Shown in pieces: positions 48,585 to 60,043 of a DNA stretch of 64,000 nucleotides. The DNA is from Chalara sp. BL73 (taxonomy: Eukaryota > Ascomycota > Leotiomycetes > Helotiales): NCBI GenBank assembly GCA_918026815.1, contig CAKJVC010000058.1, forward strand, positions 310,001-374,000, given 5' to 3'. Position 1 is the stretch's first letter. Each line of letters opens with the position of its first letter. Made by a program: the position numbers and the translations under genes. The notes beneath the pieces are model-generated. The model worked only from the letters and a program-made list of their open reading frames with translations, had not been told where the DNA came from and did no database searches.

Positions 48585-50856
48585 ATGCCTACAATGGCAC
48601 CACCAACTAAAACCAGCGCTCATACTGCCTCAAGCGCAGATGATGGGACGTTCATGTCCATTCCGGTACTCAAGAATCAATTTCACGAAGACACGTCCCT
48701 AAAACGAGTCATCGATCGTATGTTTCCATCTGCCCCCTCCTCTTCAGATCCCTCAGTTCATCGCTGATTAGTCATGCAGTATTCCTTCCCCCGGAAATCA
48801 CAAACAAGATTTCTCCTGGCCTTGGTCGATTCGGGGATGAGGTCTTGAGCCAGAAAGTCTTTGACTGGGTGAGCGACACGGAGAGGAACGTACCTTATGT
48901 TAGAGGTGGGTGCTCTTTGTGATTGGGGCGACGTGTCGTTGGAGGCGGATTTTGATTTGCATAGGCTCAGGACGTGATGCTTTTGGGAGGCGAAAGGATG
49001 AGCTGGTTACGAGCCAAGGCTGGAAGGAGCTGCAGAGCTTGGGGTTGAAAGAAGGGTACGTTCTTCAAATTTTATCAGAGGCCGCCTATACTGATCGTTT
49101 TGAAGACTAGTGGCAACTGCTTATGAAAACGAATATGCGGAGTATTCTCGAGTAGTCCAGTTCGTGAAGTATGTCTGACTTGATTGAGTGTCAGGCCTCA
49201 AGATTAATTACTTTAGGTATCATCTGTGGACAGGATCTTGCGCAAATGTTACATGTCCTAGTGCTATGCAGGATGGTGCAGCTTCTCTGCTCAAACGTCA
49301 TATTGACGATGGGGATATTGATATCACAGCGAAGTTGGTGTTTCGCAGTGCATATCAACGGTTAACTGCACGTGAGGAAGGGGCTTGGACATCGGGTCAA
49401 TGGATGACTGAACGAGTCGGAGGTTCTGATGTTTCTGGGACAGAAACACTTGCTACATTCGCACCGATCAAGAATAGTGGCGAGTTCACTTCACGGCAGG
49501 TGAGTAACTGAATGGACATTCCCCACTGCCTTGTATCCTTCCGCATGGATTATTGAAACAAATTCTGACTGGTATGTTCCAGATCGATGGATCTCCTCTA
49601 GGTCCTTGGGTCCTAAATGGGTTCAAATGGTTCTCCTCAGCCACTGATTCCCAGATGACCATTGCAACAGCGCAAACTCCAACTGGTCTCTCCGCATTCT
49701 ACGTTCCCATTCGTCGCACCACTCTTTCGGGTTCCTCAGAACTCAACGGCATCCGCATCTCCCGCCTGAAGTCCAAATTGGGAACAAAGGGCCTTCCAAC
49801 CGCTGAATTAGAACTGAAAGGCGCACGAGCATTCCTTGTAGGCAAAGAAGGAAACGGCATTCGGGAGCTGAGCACGATGCTTAATATTACGAGAGTGCAT
49901 AATTCCGTGACAACAATGGGGTCATTGGGGCGGGGATTGGCAGTAGCGAGAGCGTTTGCCGGTATAAGGGAGATGCCTGCGAAGGGGAAGAGGAGAACAC
50001 TACGAGATATTCCGCTGCATATCAAGACGCTAGCGGATATCACGCTGACTTATAGAAGCAATATGCTGTTTACTTTCTTCACTGTGTATTGTCTTGGACT
50101 TTCAGATCAGAAGTCCTCAACAGTTACAAGGCAGGCTTGTCCTGCTTCTGAAAGACTTCGACCTCAAACACTTGAAGACTTGCAACTACTCCTAAGGTAA
50201 TCCTTCTATCCTATGCATCAACAATACTGATGGATTCCGTTAGACTTCTCACACCAGCACTCAAAGCGCTTACCGCGAAAGCTGCTATCAACGGCTTGCA
50301 AGAATGCATCGAAGCTCTCGGCGGAGTCGGATATCTGGAAAACGAAGAGTCACAAGCAGTCAATGTGGCGCGCCTCTATCGTGATGCAAATGTACTCAGT
50401 ATCTGGGAAGGGACAACGAATGTCCTTGGAACAGACTTTATCAAGATCCTCAAAGGCCGTAACGGGGGCAAGACACTTGATGCTCTTGATCGTTGGGTCA
50501 GATATGCACTTCTTCTTGAGACTACGTTAACAGAAAAGGAGAAAGCTGCTGAAAGTGCAATTATGGAGAGGCTGAAATGGTTTGGAAGAAATGTTGGAGG
50601 GAGTGAGATAGATGATCTTCTCGTTCGATCAAGAAGCATGATGGAAGCTTTCGCATCTATTATCATAGGGACGCTTATGATCGTAGATGCTCGCCAAGAC
50701 GGAGAGCAAAGTGTGAGTGCAGAGCTACTAAGACGATTTCTGCGCAGTAGCCATCTGTCTGATGCCAAGAAGGAGGATTGGAAGACGCAGACTAGTTGGA
50801 ACTCGAGAATCGTGTTTGACGAGGATCCGGGGGCAGACCTTGCGCCGAAATTATAA
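48585..50856 (+). CDS. Acyl-CoA dehydrogenase family protein, AidB-like
   Basis: FAD-dependent acyl-CoA dehydrogenase fold of the long fungal AidB-like branch. Exons 48585-48717, 48780-48905, 48965-49055, 49106-49168, 49217-49499, 49583-50196 and 50244-50856, total 1923 bases, 640 residues. Visible motifs: YHLWTGSCANVTCPSAMQDG, GQWMTERVGGSDVS (flavin and substrate loop), GFKWFSSATDSQM, and AIEALGGVGYLE-like sequence followed by WEGTTNVLGTDF. The C-terminal tripeptide is PKL, which fits the relaxed PTS1 peroxisomal signal. True substrate unknown; E. coli AidB is linked to alkylation response and is not a proven dehydrogenase. A peroxisomal transporter gene follows 510 bases downstream in the same direction. 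Confidence 0.9.
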
Positions 50857-51365
50857 GAATCTATCAGTGCTAGAAGCGCTCTATGCACTACTATAAGCAC
50901 CATGAATGATGTAAATGCCAGAAATATTGGGACGAAAATGCATGCTATACAAACGGAAATGTAGAATAAACAAACCTAGGAGAAGCTGACGTTTATATTT
51001 TCAGTCACTATACGTGAAGACGCTTGTGAGCCATTGACTTTTGAACAACCATATCCAACAAGGCTTGGCAAGCACATGTCAAGTGGCCAAACCCCTGTGC
51101 GCATGGCGTTTGCATGTGCCGAGGACGACCAACACCTTCTGCATTTCTCGAGAAAGCTCAAGAAACAACAGGGAGTTAATGGGTGAGCCTCAACAATTGC
51201 ATCCTCCAGTATCATAAAGCCCAATTACAATTCCAATCCACACCATCCGCGCGCTGTCCGACAACTACCCATGAGGTCCACGACCCTGCCCGCAGCGCGG
51301 TGACCTCTGTCCATTACCCCAGATTTCTCCACATCCTGCGAAGCTCTCGAGCATTCACAGCAACA
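50857..51365. other. Intergenic, promoter of the ABC transporter gene
   Basis: 509 bases; the reading frame of the transporter is open back to 51183 but the conserved start is the ATG at 51366. Confidence 0.5.
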
Positions 51366-53638
51366 ATGGCAGGACAGTCAACCCTCCGTCTGCTCCCACC
51401 CGACAGGACCATCAAATCCATAATCTCCGACCTCACAAACCTCTACCTCAAGCACCGCACAAAAATCTCCCGCACCGTCTACCTGACCCTCTTCTTCGCC
51501 CTCCTAAATCGCATCCGCTCCGCCATCGCAGAGCAGAAAGCCTCCGCCGCCCGCCATGCTGCCCTTAAACAACGCCCTGCCACGTCTGCCGGCAAAGGCG
51601 AAGCGACAAAGCGCCAGAAAGTGGAATTGAATAGGGAGTTCTTCAAGAACCTGTTCAAGCTGTTGAGGATATGCATACCAGGGTGGAAGAGCAAGGAGTT
51701 ACGGTTGCTTATCAGCCATAGCGTGTTCTTGGTGGTGAGGACACTGATAAGTTTGAAGGTTGCGGCGATGGATGGTGCGCTGGTGAGTAGTTTGGTGAGA
51801 GGGAAGGGTAAGGATTTTTTGCTTGGGATTGTGTGGTGGATGTTGATTGCTATTCCTGCGACTTTCACAAACTCGATGGTAGGGCATGTCCGAGAAGGGA
51901 ATATGATGCTTATATTAACATGTATAGTTGTCATATCACCAGTGCAAGCTTGCTCTACAATACCGAACGAGATTAACGAATCATATCCACACGAAATACC
52001 TTTCAAATATGACGTTCTACTCTTTATCGGCGCTAGATGATAGGATAAAGAATGCGGATCAGTTGATAACGGTAGATGTGTCGAAGTTTGCGAACAGTCT
52101 TGCAGAGCTGTACGGAAATTTAGCCAAGCCAACTTTAGATATGCTAATTTACAACTACTCGCTTTCCAAGAGCGTTGGTGGAGAAGGTAAGAAATTCTTA
52201 GAAATTTTTAAAATATATAGTGCTGATGTTGTAGGACTATTCTTCATGTCATTACTAGTGCAGCTGTCCGCCAATGTCATGCGGGCATTAACACCTCCAT
52301 TTGGAAAATATGTGGCAGACGAAGCAAGATTAGAAGGAGAATTCAGGTTTGAGCATTCTAGAGTGATAGACTACAGTGAGGAGATTGCCTTGTACAATGG
52401 CCATAATGCGGAGAGAGACACATTAGATAAAGGCTATTTCACCCTAATTAAGCATGTGAATTATATACTACGGAGACGGTTCACACACGGAATAATGGAG
52501 GTAAGTAATATATATGCCACACTGCAACATAGCTAATGTTACGAAGGACTTTATAATCAAATACGTATGGGGTGCATTGGGACTTATCCTGTGCAGTGTT
52601 CCCGTTTTCTTTAAAATTCCAGGCGCAACAGCGGCAACAATGGGTGACCGAACGGAGAGCTTCGTTACAAACCGAAGACTCCTGTTATCATCATCTGACG
52701 CCTTTGGACGAGTAATGTTCTCGTACAAAGAGGTTACTGAATTAGCTGGCTACACATCTCGAGTTGCAACTCTTTTAGATGTGATGGAAGAAATCAAGGC
52801 TGGTCGATTCGAGAAGACTCTAGTCGCAGATGAGGAGGGATCTCAGCAACTGGAGCTCATGAAAGGCCGCGGAGAGATCATCGAGAGCGAAGACATCGAG
52901 TTCAAGAATGTCCCAATTATTACCCCAGGCGGCAGTGTGCTGGTGAAAGCGCTCTCCTTTTCGATGAATCGCGGCGACCATGTCCTCGTAGTGGGACCCA
53001 ACGGTTGCGGGAAATCATCTCTTTTCCGAATCCTCGGTGGCCTATGGCCCGTATATGGAGGCACCGTGCGTAAACCACCTCTTTCCCAGGTTTTCTACGT
53101 CCCTCAGAGACCATACTTAAGCTCTGGCTCCCTCCGTCAACAGATCATCTACCCCGACTCTCTTCGCATCATGCGCAGCAAAGGCACTACAGACGCGGAC
53201 CTCCTCTCTATTCTGAAGATCCTCGACCTTGACCACCTTGTCGCTCAATTTCCTAACGGCTGGGATGCCGAAGCAGAATGGAGGGACGTGCTGTCTGGTG
53301 GTCTACAACAACGTGTTGCTATGGCACGACTCTTCTATAATGCACCAAAATACGCTATCCTGGATGAATGTACATCGAGCGTAACACTCGAGATGGAGAA
53401 AGTGATGTACGAACATGCCAAAGCATTAGGCATCACGCTTATGACGGTCAGTCACAGAAGGAGCCTGTGGAAATACCACAGCATGATTTTGCAGTTCGAC
53501 GGACAGGGCGGCTATTTCTTCGGGAAGCTGGATGCGGAACGAAGATTGGAGCTGGAGGACGAGAGAGAGGAGTTGGAGCTACAGTTGAGACAGGTACCGG
53601 AGATTGAGAGGAGGATCGCGGAGTTGAGCGCTGCGTAA
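51366..53638 (+). CDS. PXA2: Peroxisomal long-chain acyl-CoA ABC half transporter (ABCD family)
   Basis: Imports activated fatty acids into peroxisomes, normally as a heterodimer of two half transporters. Exons 51366-51878, 51928-52186, 52235-52500 and 52547-53638, total 2130 bases, 709 residues. It has hydrophobic segments in the first 330 residues. The ABCD-specific EAA-like region reads [15 protein letters not shown] followed by [13 protein letters not shown]. In the nucleotide-binding domain, Walker A is GPNGCGKSS, the signature is LSGGLQQRV, Walker B is YAILDECTS and the switch His is in VSHRRSLW. The length and C-terminal coiled segment fit Pxa2 better than Pxa1, but paralogue assignment needs a tree. 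The gene sits directly after a PTS1-bearing acyl-CoA dehydrogenase. Confidence 0.9.
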
Positions 53639-54274
53639 AGGCAATGTGACGAACGGCATAGCGCTGGTGTCAGAATTATGTGTACTGTATATAATCTCCA
53701 GCATATCAGGGAATTCTTTGAACAATTGCATATTTAGGTCGTACTTCCCCGTTATCCTGTATTCGGCAGTATTGAATAGCAACTTATCAGATTTTCACAT
53801 ATACGTACTGGTATCTGCATACTACCAACAGGACACATGCGTCCGTATGCATCCGGTAGTCGAGAATTTTCTCTGGTCCAAAACGAAGCGAATCGAAGAA
53901 AGTACTCATAGAAACAGAGTCACAAACAGCCAAAGTACGAAAGATCGATAGGATATGTATTCTTTTTTTTGTCTCTAGTTTTCTTCTGCTTCCAGGGGGT
54001 ATAAATATTTTCCGAATCAATCCCTTCCCTGTATATACAAAAAAACCCCCCCTTTTCCAATAACTCCGGATAATCCTTTTCGCCGAATACCCTTTTCATG
54101 GGGATAGTGGTGCCTTCTTTATTCCAAAACGCCCCAGAAGAAATATAAAACAAACAGATAACAAAGGAAACTTTTTGTACTTTTCATACTTTGTAAGGCC
54201 AACGATAGTGCATCCTAGATACTATATTTGTTGGCCTGAGCAACTCCGTTGATGATAATAGAAAGATGTGCTTC
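53639..54274. other. Convergent intergenic region, no gene seen
   Basis: AT-rich 3' flanks of the ABC transporter (+) and the dual-frame locus (-). Confidence 0.5.
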
Positions 54275-56101
54275 TTAGGCACATCGCTGCGGTATGCCGT
54301 GGGTAACTTGGTAATAAGTCCACACCGCTTCGAACTCGATATTGTTAAAGGAACCGTGAACATTCACGGTCCCGAATCCCTCTCTGTTCTTTGCTTTGGC
54401 GAGCTCTTGCTTTACTGATACGAGAAGGCCGAGGAGGTCTTGAAGTCCTTGGCCGTCAATCTCCCTATTGAGTTTGATGTCCAAGGTCACGCGGTACTCT
54501 TTTCCACGCATTTTCATGCCTACAGTCTCTGTGATAGAGTTTGTGGAGCTTGAAATACCAGCTGGATATTCTTTAATAATGCGAGACGCGAGGTCTTTTG
54601 TTATGCAGGAGCACTCGAGAGCGAGAGGAGAACAGGTTTGTGTGGTAAGCTTAAACACCACCGGTATAGGATGTGAGTGGGTGAGAGATGGGGATGCCAT
54701 ATGGATAGTACCGCCGTTAGAAGTGTGGGTTATAGTGTGTGCTTTTTGGGGGAGGCGGTAAGCAGAGCCGGGACGGAGTGCATGTTTCTCCAGAAGCATT
54801 TTGAGGCCGGCGAAGAAAGGAATTTTGGGAACGGGATGGTGGATGTGTTTCGCTGCTTCAAGAGCGTGAACTTTACGTTCTTGAAATGCGAGGATGGAGT
54901 GGGCGTGTGTCCACGTAGGTGCTTTCGAAGACGGTATGTGAGGAAGAGGACGGCGGAAATAAGGTACTAGACGATCAAGCGTCTTACCGAATATGAAGTC
55001 TCTCATAGCTGCAAAGAAGGCATTCTCTCTCGTCCATGAGAGACCGAGATACGGCCGTCGTGGTTCTTGCGTAGACTGGCCTAGCACGCGGCTATGGGGG
55101 AATGCAGCGCCGAGTACACGCTGCTCCCGTGGCTGACCGCCGAAAATGGATGTGGGCTGTCGATGCGCTGCCTGTCGGAAAACGGATTGGCCGAGTACGG
55201 GTTCGCGCTGAGGTATGGGCTGCCCAGGAGCGCCGAACTTGGGTATGGTACTGCTGGACTTCCACCCCGCGAGCTCGCCAGCATAGCGGACAAAGTTGGG
55301 CTCGCTAGGAGAGCGTTGATGTTCGGCGATGCTAGCTGCATGGTGTCCGCGAAACGGTAGGGAGAACCAGCCATTGTGGGATTGGCTGGCGAGGGTGTCC
55401 CGGCCATTCCCATGGTGCTGCTCATGGGCGAGATCGGCGAGCGGGTGGCGGATAGTCGTGGCATATAAGTTGTGGATAATGGAGATACTTGGTCGTTGCG
55501 ACGGGGTACGAGGAGATGACGCTTGAGGTGCTCGAAAGGGCTTGGAGAGGGCGAATGGTCGCTCTCGCTCTCCGAAGAGTCGATGACGGCCGCCGGCTTG
55601 AAGGAGTTCGTTCGGTGCAGTTTGGGAGGCAGAGGAGAATCGAAAGTAAGAATTGGCGTTTGTTTGGTGAGTTCTAGTGGACTTGGGGCCTGCGGCAGCG
55701 TGCGAGGAGGGAGGAGCCGCTGCTTGGGCGGAGGGATTTGTAGCTTGGAAAGGGAACGTAAGCGTGTTGGCGGAGGACGGGTTCCGGAAATGGGGGATAG
55801 AGGGGGGCTGATGGAGGTACTGGACATCGTGGGCGAGTTGCTCATGGCTGGGCTCGTGTTGGCGGATGGTTGTGGAGAGACTTCTCTTGTAGAGGCCGTA
55901 GAGGGGGACGATATCGTCGTCTCCATGCTCTTTTGCTCCGTGTGGCGGTCGCCCTCTAGCATCATCGCCGCGATCGAGTAGGACATCACGGGCAGTGTTT
56001 TTGTTGGAATCGGAAGAGCTATCGAGTATAGGAAATGCTTGTGAGCAGATAAACAACAGGGCGAGGAAGACGACGAGTTGCGATTGCAGCGACTTTTGCA
56101 T
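54275..56101 (-). CDS. Putative secreted protein, long frame of a dual-frame locus
   Basis: 608 codons from the ATG at 56101, with no stop. The start looks like a signal peptide (MQKSLQSQLVVFLALLFICS) followed by a propeptide-like stretch ending in a Kex2-type KR pair at residues 72-73. The middle (about 75-340) is His/Pro/Gln/Arg-rich and may be disordered. The last 270 residues look folded, with CSPLALECSC and KEYRVTLDIKLNREIDGQGL. The chance of 268 stop-free codons in 54275-55080 is very low, so the 3' part is probably coding. The middle overlaps another convincing frame (55081-55986), so this may be one dual-coding locus, a spliced gene using both frames, or two genes. Family not recognised. 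Confidence 0.5.
   Translation of the reverse strand: MQKSLQSQLVVFLALLFICSQAFPILDSSSDSNKNTARDVLLDRGDDARGRPPHGAKEHGDDDIVPLYGLYKRSLSTTIRQHEPSHEQLAHDVQYLHQPPSIPHFRNPSSANTLTFPFQATNPSAQAAAPPSSHAAAGPKSTRTHQTNANSYFRFSSASQTAPNELLQAGGRHRLFGERERPFALSKPFRAPQASSPRTPSQRPSISIIHNLYATTIRHPLADLAHEQHHGNGRDTLASQSHNGWFSLPFRGHHAASIAEHQRSPSEPNFVRYAGELAGWKSSSTIPKFGAPGQPIPQREPVLGQSVFRQAAHRQPTSIFGGQPREQRVLGAAFPHSRVLGQSTQEPRRPYLGLSWTRENAFFAAMRDFIFGKTLDRLVPYFRRPLPHIPSSKAPTWTHAHSILAFQERKVHALEAAKHIHHPVPKIPFFAGLKMLLEKHALRPGSAYRLPQKAHTITHTSNGGTIHMASPSLTHSHPIPVVFKLTTQTCSPLALECSCITKDLASRIIKEYPAGISSSTNSITETVGMKMRGKEYRVTLDIKLNREIDGQGLQDLLGLLVSVKQELAKAKNREGFGTVNVHGSFNNIEFEAVWTYYQVTHGIPQRCA
55081..55986 (-). CDS. Ser/Pro-rich disordered protein, overlapping frame
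   Basis: 301 codons from the ATG at 55986 (MSYSIAAMMLEGDR), entirely inside the 608-codon frame but shifted by one. The frame is open even further upstream (to 56229). Composition is typical of fungal low-complexity regulators: repeated Ser-Pro motifs, LRSLSKLQIPPPKQRLLPPR, KLHRTNSFKPAAVI, an acidic DSSESESDH patch, and a tail with repeats like LLGSPYLSANPYSANPF. In the sample I scored by eye, third codon positions are strongly G/C in this frame (for example the last 40 codons) and more mixed in the overlapping frame. This favours the shorter frame as coding in 55081-55986. Function unknown. Confidence 0.55.
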   Translation of the reverse strand: MSYSIAAMMLEGDRHTEQKSMETTISSPSTASTREVSPQPSANTSPAMSNSPTMSSTSISPPLSPISGTRPPPTRLRSLSKLQIPPPKQRLLPPRTLPQAPSPLELTKQTPILTFDSPLPPKLHRTNSFKPAAVIDSSESESDHSPSPSPFEHLKRHLLVPRRNDQVSPLSTTYMPRLSATRSPISPMSSTMGMAGTPSPANPTMAGSPYRFADTMQLASPNINALLASPTLSAMLASSRGGSPAVPYPSSALLGSPYLSANPYSANPFSDRQRIDSPHPFSAVSHGSSVYSALHSPIAAC

Positions 56102-56229
56102 AATGCGCTGCTATGAATCTCGTTGGCGAAGTCGAATATCGCACGGTCAATGGATATCCGTTGGTGGAAGCAGGGCGCGGTGCAATTAGGGACACAGCAG
56201 CTGAGTTCAAGACAATACCATTTGACCAT

Positions 56230-57178
56230 AACGGAAAGACATGTTAGGATATATATGCAGAGAAGGGAAGTAATGGAGAGTCAGCGGCTAGCGGAGAACC
56301 GTACCTACATATAGATCTATGCTTACCTTGCCAATCGTCTAGCTTGGACCATGGGATAGTCTCAAGTCGCAGTATGAGTGGTCTCTCACCAGAGCAGGTA
56401 GTGTTGGTGAGGGAGGATCTCTGAGCCTCATCCGCAAATGGCGATGATCAATCCGTCGTACCGTTGAAGGAAGATGCTGCGCCTGCCAGCCTCCCGCTTA
56501 GGTTCATCCTGTGAACAGACCCCGTTTACATAATCACCAACAGTCATGCCAGTTTCAAGCTGAAATGGTCGCTTCAATTGGTCTAAACAAGCCATTAGGA
56601 TCCTCTCCAAACCCTGGAAATGGAAATCCTTCATTCAATGTCACGTTTTCTAGCATAAATCCTACTGCACGTGACGCCCCTCATGTTCCCCAGACCATTC
56701 ATCACCATGCATCGCAGAGGAACAGCGAGGCTGGCTAATTCGGGTCATCAGTTCATGAAACGGTACCAATAAAATCATTTGGAAAGCGGCACAACGTTGG
56801 ATATCAATCAATTCCATGGGTATTCTGCGCCACTAAGTTCAAGTAAATGACCCGCTCGCTCAACCGTGATATAACATCGAAGCAAGATCCTCCAACCTTT
56901 CCTTCGAAAAGCCTCGCCAAATTTATCAAACTGTTCAATCCCTCTACGACACTTAGATCCCCCACCAAATCGCTTCACGTTTCTTCTCTGCGGGTCAGCC
57001 CTCTGCTGTCAGCCGCTTCTACGTCACCTAGCTTTGCCCTTGGAGCCTCTTCTTCCTTCTCCCCCTCCTCAATAGTAGCTTGACTATATTGTCTCTGCAG
57101 AACGCATCATTAACAAATGGAATGTGCTCTTCGCCTCAGCTGAGCGTTATTTGATCTCTCTACTAAAATTGGCAATGC
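56230..57178. other. Intergenic, no gene supported
   Basis: Upstream flank of the dual-frame locus and 3' flank of the DUF7053 gene. A 78-codon plus-strand frame (56847-57083) is Ser-rich but unsupported. Confidence 0.5.
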
Positions 57179-58168
57179 TCATTGCAACTCAGCATAACCT
57201 GAAGGCGGCCCATACTGTTGCTGCCACTGTTTATGCTGTTTCGCATATCTTTGATTTGCATCCATCTCCACCACTTGCACAGGTGCATAGTCCGCTGGAT
57301 TATAGTTGGGCAGCGGCGGGAGCGATGATCTATGCTGCATCTTTATTCCCAAAGGAGGCGATGGCGCCCCTTGTGCCCATTCAGGTCTTTGCTGTCCTTG
57401 TAATGGTGCCGAGTTGGGTTGTTGCGGAGTTTGTAACTGATTTTGAAGTATTGCTGAACTCCTTACAGCCTGGCTCATGAGGCTCATAGACTTGATCGGA
57501 CTCGTTGCTGGTGATAGTGGTGGGGACATTGGAGGTGAATGTCCTCCATATGTATTCATTCCTGGCGTTGAGAGCTCTGCGACGTTCGGAGTAGGTGGGT
57601 GTTGCGCATACTGAGAATTATCATGAATAAGTCGCTGGTTCGCGGCAACAGCTTCTTGAAGCTGCGATTTGACTAGGAGCCTATCAACCAACGTCTTCAA
57701 AGCATCCTTTAATTGTTTCTTCACAAATCTGGTAACCATGATATTGCACTTAATCTCCACATCTTCTCTCAGATAAAGACCAGACACTGGTGCGCCTATG
57801 CCAATTTCAGGTGGCTGTACAGGTTCGCCTGGTAAGTTTCCTGCCAAAGTCCATTTCTGCTTTATGTCTAGTCCCATCGGTGCCAATACATGGACTTGTA
57901 CTCCATTATGAAGATCGTGAAAGCAGGATTTGAAATGGACCTGTCCCTTCACACCCGGCAGATAAGAAATTTTATCAGTGATCTGATACCACTGACAGTG
58001 ATATTCTTCCGGCGATGCTTCTGGAGGCGGTTTGATCATATTCCGGCTGTCGTGGGCTGGGTTGAGGTCAATCATCTCCAGATGATCGTGTAGTGTTGAG
58101 AGCACTGTCTCCCGGGTAATTCCCTGTGTCAAGGGTGTGATGGTGGTGAATTGTGTTTTTTTCGACAT
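57179..58168 (-). CDS. DUF7053-domain protein
   Basis: 329 residues, single exon. The N-terminal 170 residues match the fungal DUF7053 pattern: KTQFTTITPLTQGITRETV, then LHDHLEMIDLNP and WYQITDKISYLPG. Mixed alpha-beta composition suggests a START/SRPBCC-like ligand-binding fold, which is inference. A Lys-rich helix follows (RFVKKQLKDALKTLV). The last 130 residues are Pro/Gln/Ser-rich and disordered, with TPNVAELSTPG and SPPMSPPLSPATSP phosphorylation-type motifs. The function of the family is not known. Confidence 0.8.
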   Translation of the reverse strand: MSKKTQFTTITPLTQGITRETVLSTLHDHLEMIDLNPAHDSRNMIKPPPEASPEEYHCQWYQITDKISYLPGVKGQVHFKSCFHDLHNGVQVHVLAPMGLDIKQKWTLAGNLPGEPVQPPEIGIGAPVSGLYLREDVEIKCNIMVTRFVKKQLKDALKTLVDRLLVKSQLQEAVAANQRLIHDNSQYAQHPPTPNVAELSTPGMNTYGGHSPPMSPPLSPATSPIKSMSLMSQAVRSSAILQNQLQTPQQPNSAPLQGQQRPEWAQGAPSPPLGIKMQHRSSLPPLPNYNPADYAPVQVVEMDANQRYAKQHKQWQQQYGPPSGYAELQ

Positions 58169-59050
58169 GTTGGCGTCGCCTGGTGTCGATTCTGTGGCCG
58201 TTCTCGAAGGATGCTCGATGTTCGTATTTTGAATGCAAATCGCGCGTTTGCTTTGAAATGTGAAATTTCTGGGGGCGAGGAGGTGGATAGATGTTGTACA
58301 ATCGTGATGAGCGGGGGGCTTGTAAGCTTACGTCCAAGCTTGAAGTCGGCGATTCTTTGGGGCGTGCTTGGTATGTTTCTTATTGGTCTCTAAAATACCC
58401 AGCCGTGAGGAGCAATGGCTGTTGCACGCTGCGTCTCCAGGATCCAGGGCAAAGATAAATGTCCGCAACCTTGCCAACAAAAATCTTATCAAATTTCTAT
58501 AATTTCCTGCGACAAAGGAGCAGCGCTGCACAGAAAAGATTCTTGCAAAAATAGCAACCCGCCTCTTCCTCAACAAAGCCATTTGCTATGCTGGACTCAT
58601 TGTTCTTTATCTATCTAATACAATCATGTCATCATGCCACGCAAAGGGCGATGACAATAAACCTCGAGCCCCATCACAGCTGACGTATATCAGCGGAAGT
58701 CGGGGCCGACACTGGGCTTCTTTGTACGAGCTGGGACGATCAGCTTTCAGGTCCAATCATCGATCAATAATGCATTATTATGTGCGACCAAGCAGCTGGA
58801 TATGCGGTTGTTGATCTCGCTTGGGAACCGTCATGCCAATGATCAGCCATTGCTCCATCGCATTCTCAGCCTCGACAACTTAAACGGCATATACGGGAAG
58901 TATGTATTTGGCGCACCGTAACCTTATGTTGGTGTGCACATGATATCTGTCTATTTATCTTTCATATCGAGAATATTGAACAGGCCCCTTGACAGGTTAA
59001 AATCAAGATTCAATATAGCACTGCATCAAGCATATCGACGGCGAAAGATT

Positions 59051-59060
59051 GGGGGGGGGG
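59051..59060. repeat. Poly-G run of 10
   Basis: Homopolymer in non-coding DNA; length may be uncertain. Confidence 0.7.
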
Positions 59061-59671
59061 CCTAAGTAGAGACGAGAACAACAAAATATTGGCACCATGA
59101 CGCTGTTTCAGCCTCATCAAGATTTATAGGAAGGAAGCATTTGGAATTGTTTTGTTTCACGTTGGGATGACGGCGGAGCATCCTCCACGAGGGGCTATTT
59201 TGTAAGAAAATGTGGTTTCCGACACCTTCTAAGATTTATAAATACCGCCTCAGCCCGGCATCAAGTCACACTCCAGGCCTTGGATATTAGGATCGTGCCT
59301 TTTGATGCACACCCAACATTTGATAGAAACACTATTCCACCCCCTTTCCAGCGGGCTGAGCAGCGCGGCGTATCGGCAACAAAAAGGTACCTTAGAAGGC
59401 CAATTGTGTCCAATACATGTGTTTCCTTCATGGTGGCGAAACCTATGAAGCTATCCTTCGAGTTATACGAACTGACAAAGGCTATGGCTATTTTGGATCC
59501 CATGTGGAGATCCTCCGATCTCTGTTGATCCCCTTTGACAGCAGACTTGGCATGCCCGACTCAAAGTATTTGGATACTTCAACAATAAATTCATCGAAGC
59601 AAGCGGGTTACAGAGGTAGATTTCAATCTGCAACAAAAGCGAATTCAGAGCTTGCGCCAGGTATAAGACTC

Positions 59672-59683
59672 TTTTTTTTTTTT
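59672..59683. repeat. Poly-T run of 12
   Basis: Homopolymer in non-coding DNA upstream of the mannosidase gene. Confidence 0.7.
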
Positions 59684-60043
59684 GAAAGAGATTCGTATTG
59701 TGAAAGATCAACAAGTATAATGAAGGTTGGTGACGGATGTAGCCTTGTGCATTGTATAGTAGCATCTGCTTCAGGGCACCGGGCCTAAAAGATTCATCTC
59801 AATACTTTTAGTGTAGAGTTTGTAATGAAACTGTTCATACATCGAACTTTATTCCTAGCAAGTCGCTCATGATGATGCAAATTCCTCAAGTGCCATCATC
59901 TATGGCAGGTCTACATAGGGCTGCAGGGGCTCCGGCTAACGGAAAGCTAACCCTAAGCTGTTTTTGTTGCATCGAGCGGAAGCGCAGGGATAGCTTTAAG
60001 CATCGCTATAGCTCTCCATGCATTCCTCACTCTACCTTTCGCT

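Larger units (their letters stand above)
58169..60043. other. Long intergenic region, no gene supported
   Basis: 1.9 kb between divergent genes. It includes a 10-base G run at 59051-59060 and a 12-base T run at 59672-59683. A 123-codon frame at 59417-59788 has no recognisable feature and is broken by the T run coding poly-Phe. Confidence 0.5.

Noticed and set aside
51479..52132. 217-codon minus-strand frame
   Set aside because: Antisense of the ABC transporter and spans its first intron.
56847..57083. 78-codon Ser-rich plus-strand frame
   Set aside because: Too short and unsupported; lies between two minus-strand genes.
59417..59788. 123-codon plus-strand frame
   Set aside because: No domain, and the centre codes poly-Phe from a T run; not protein-like.
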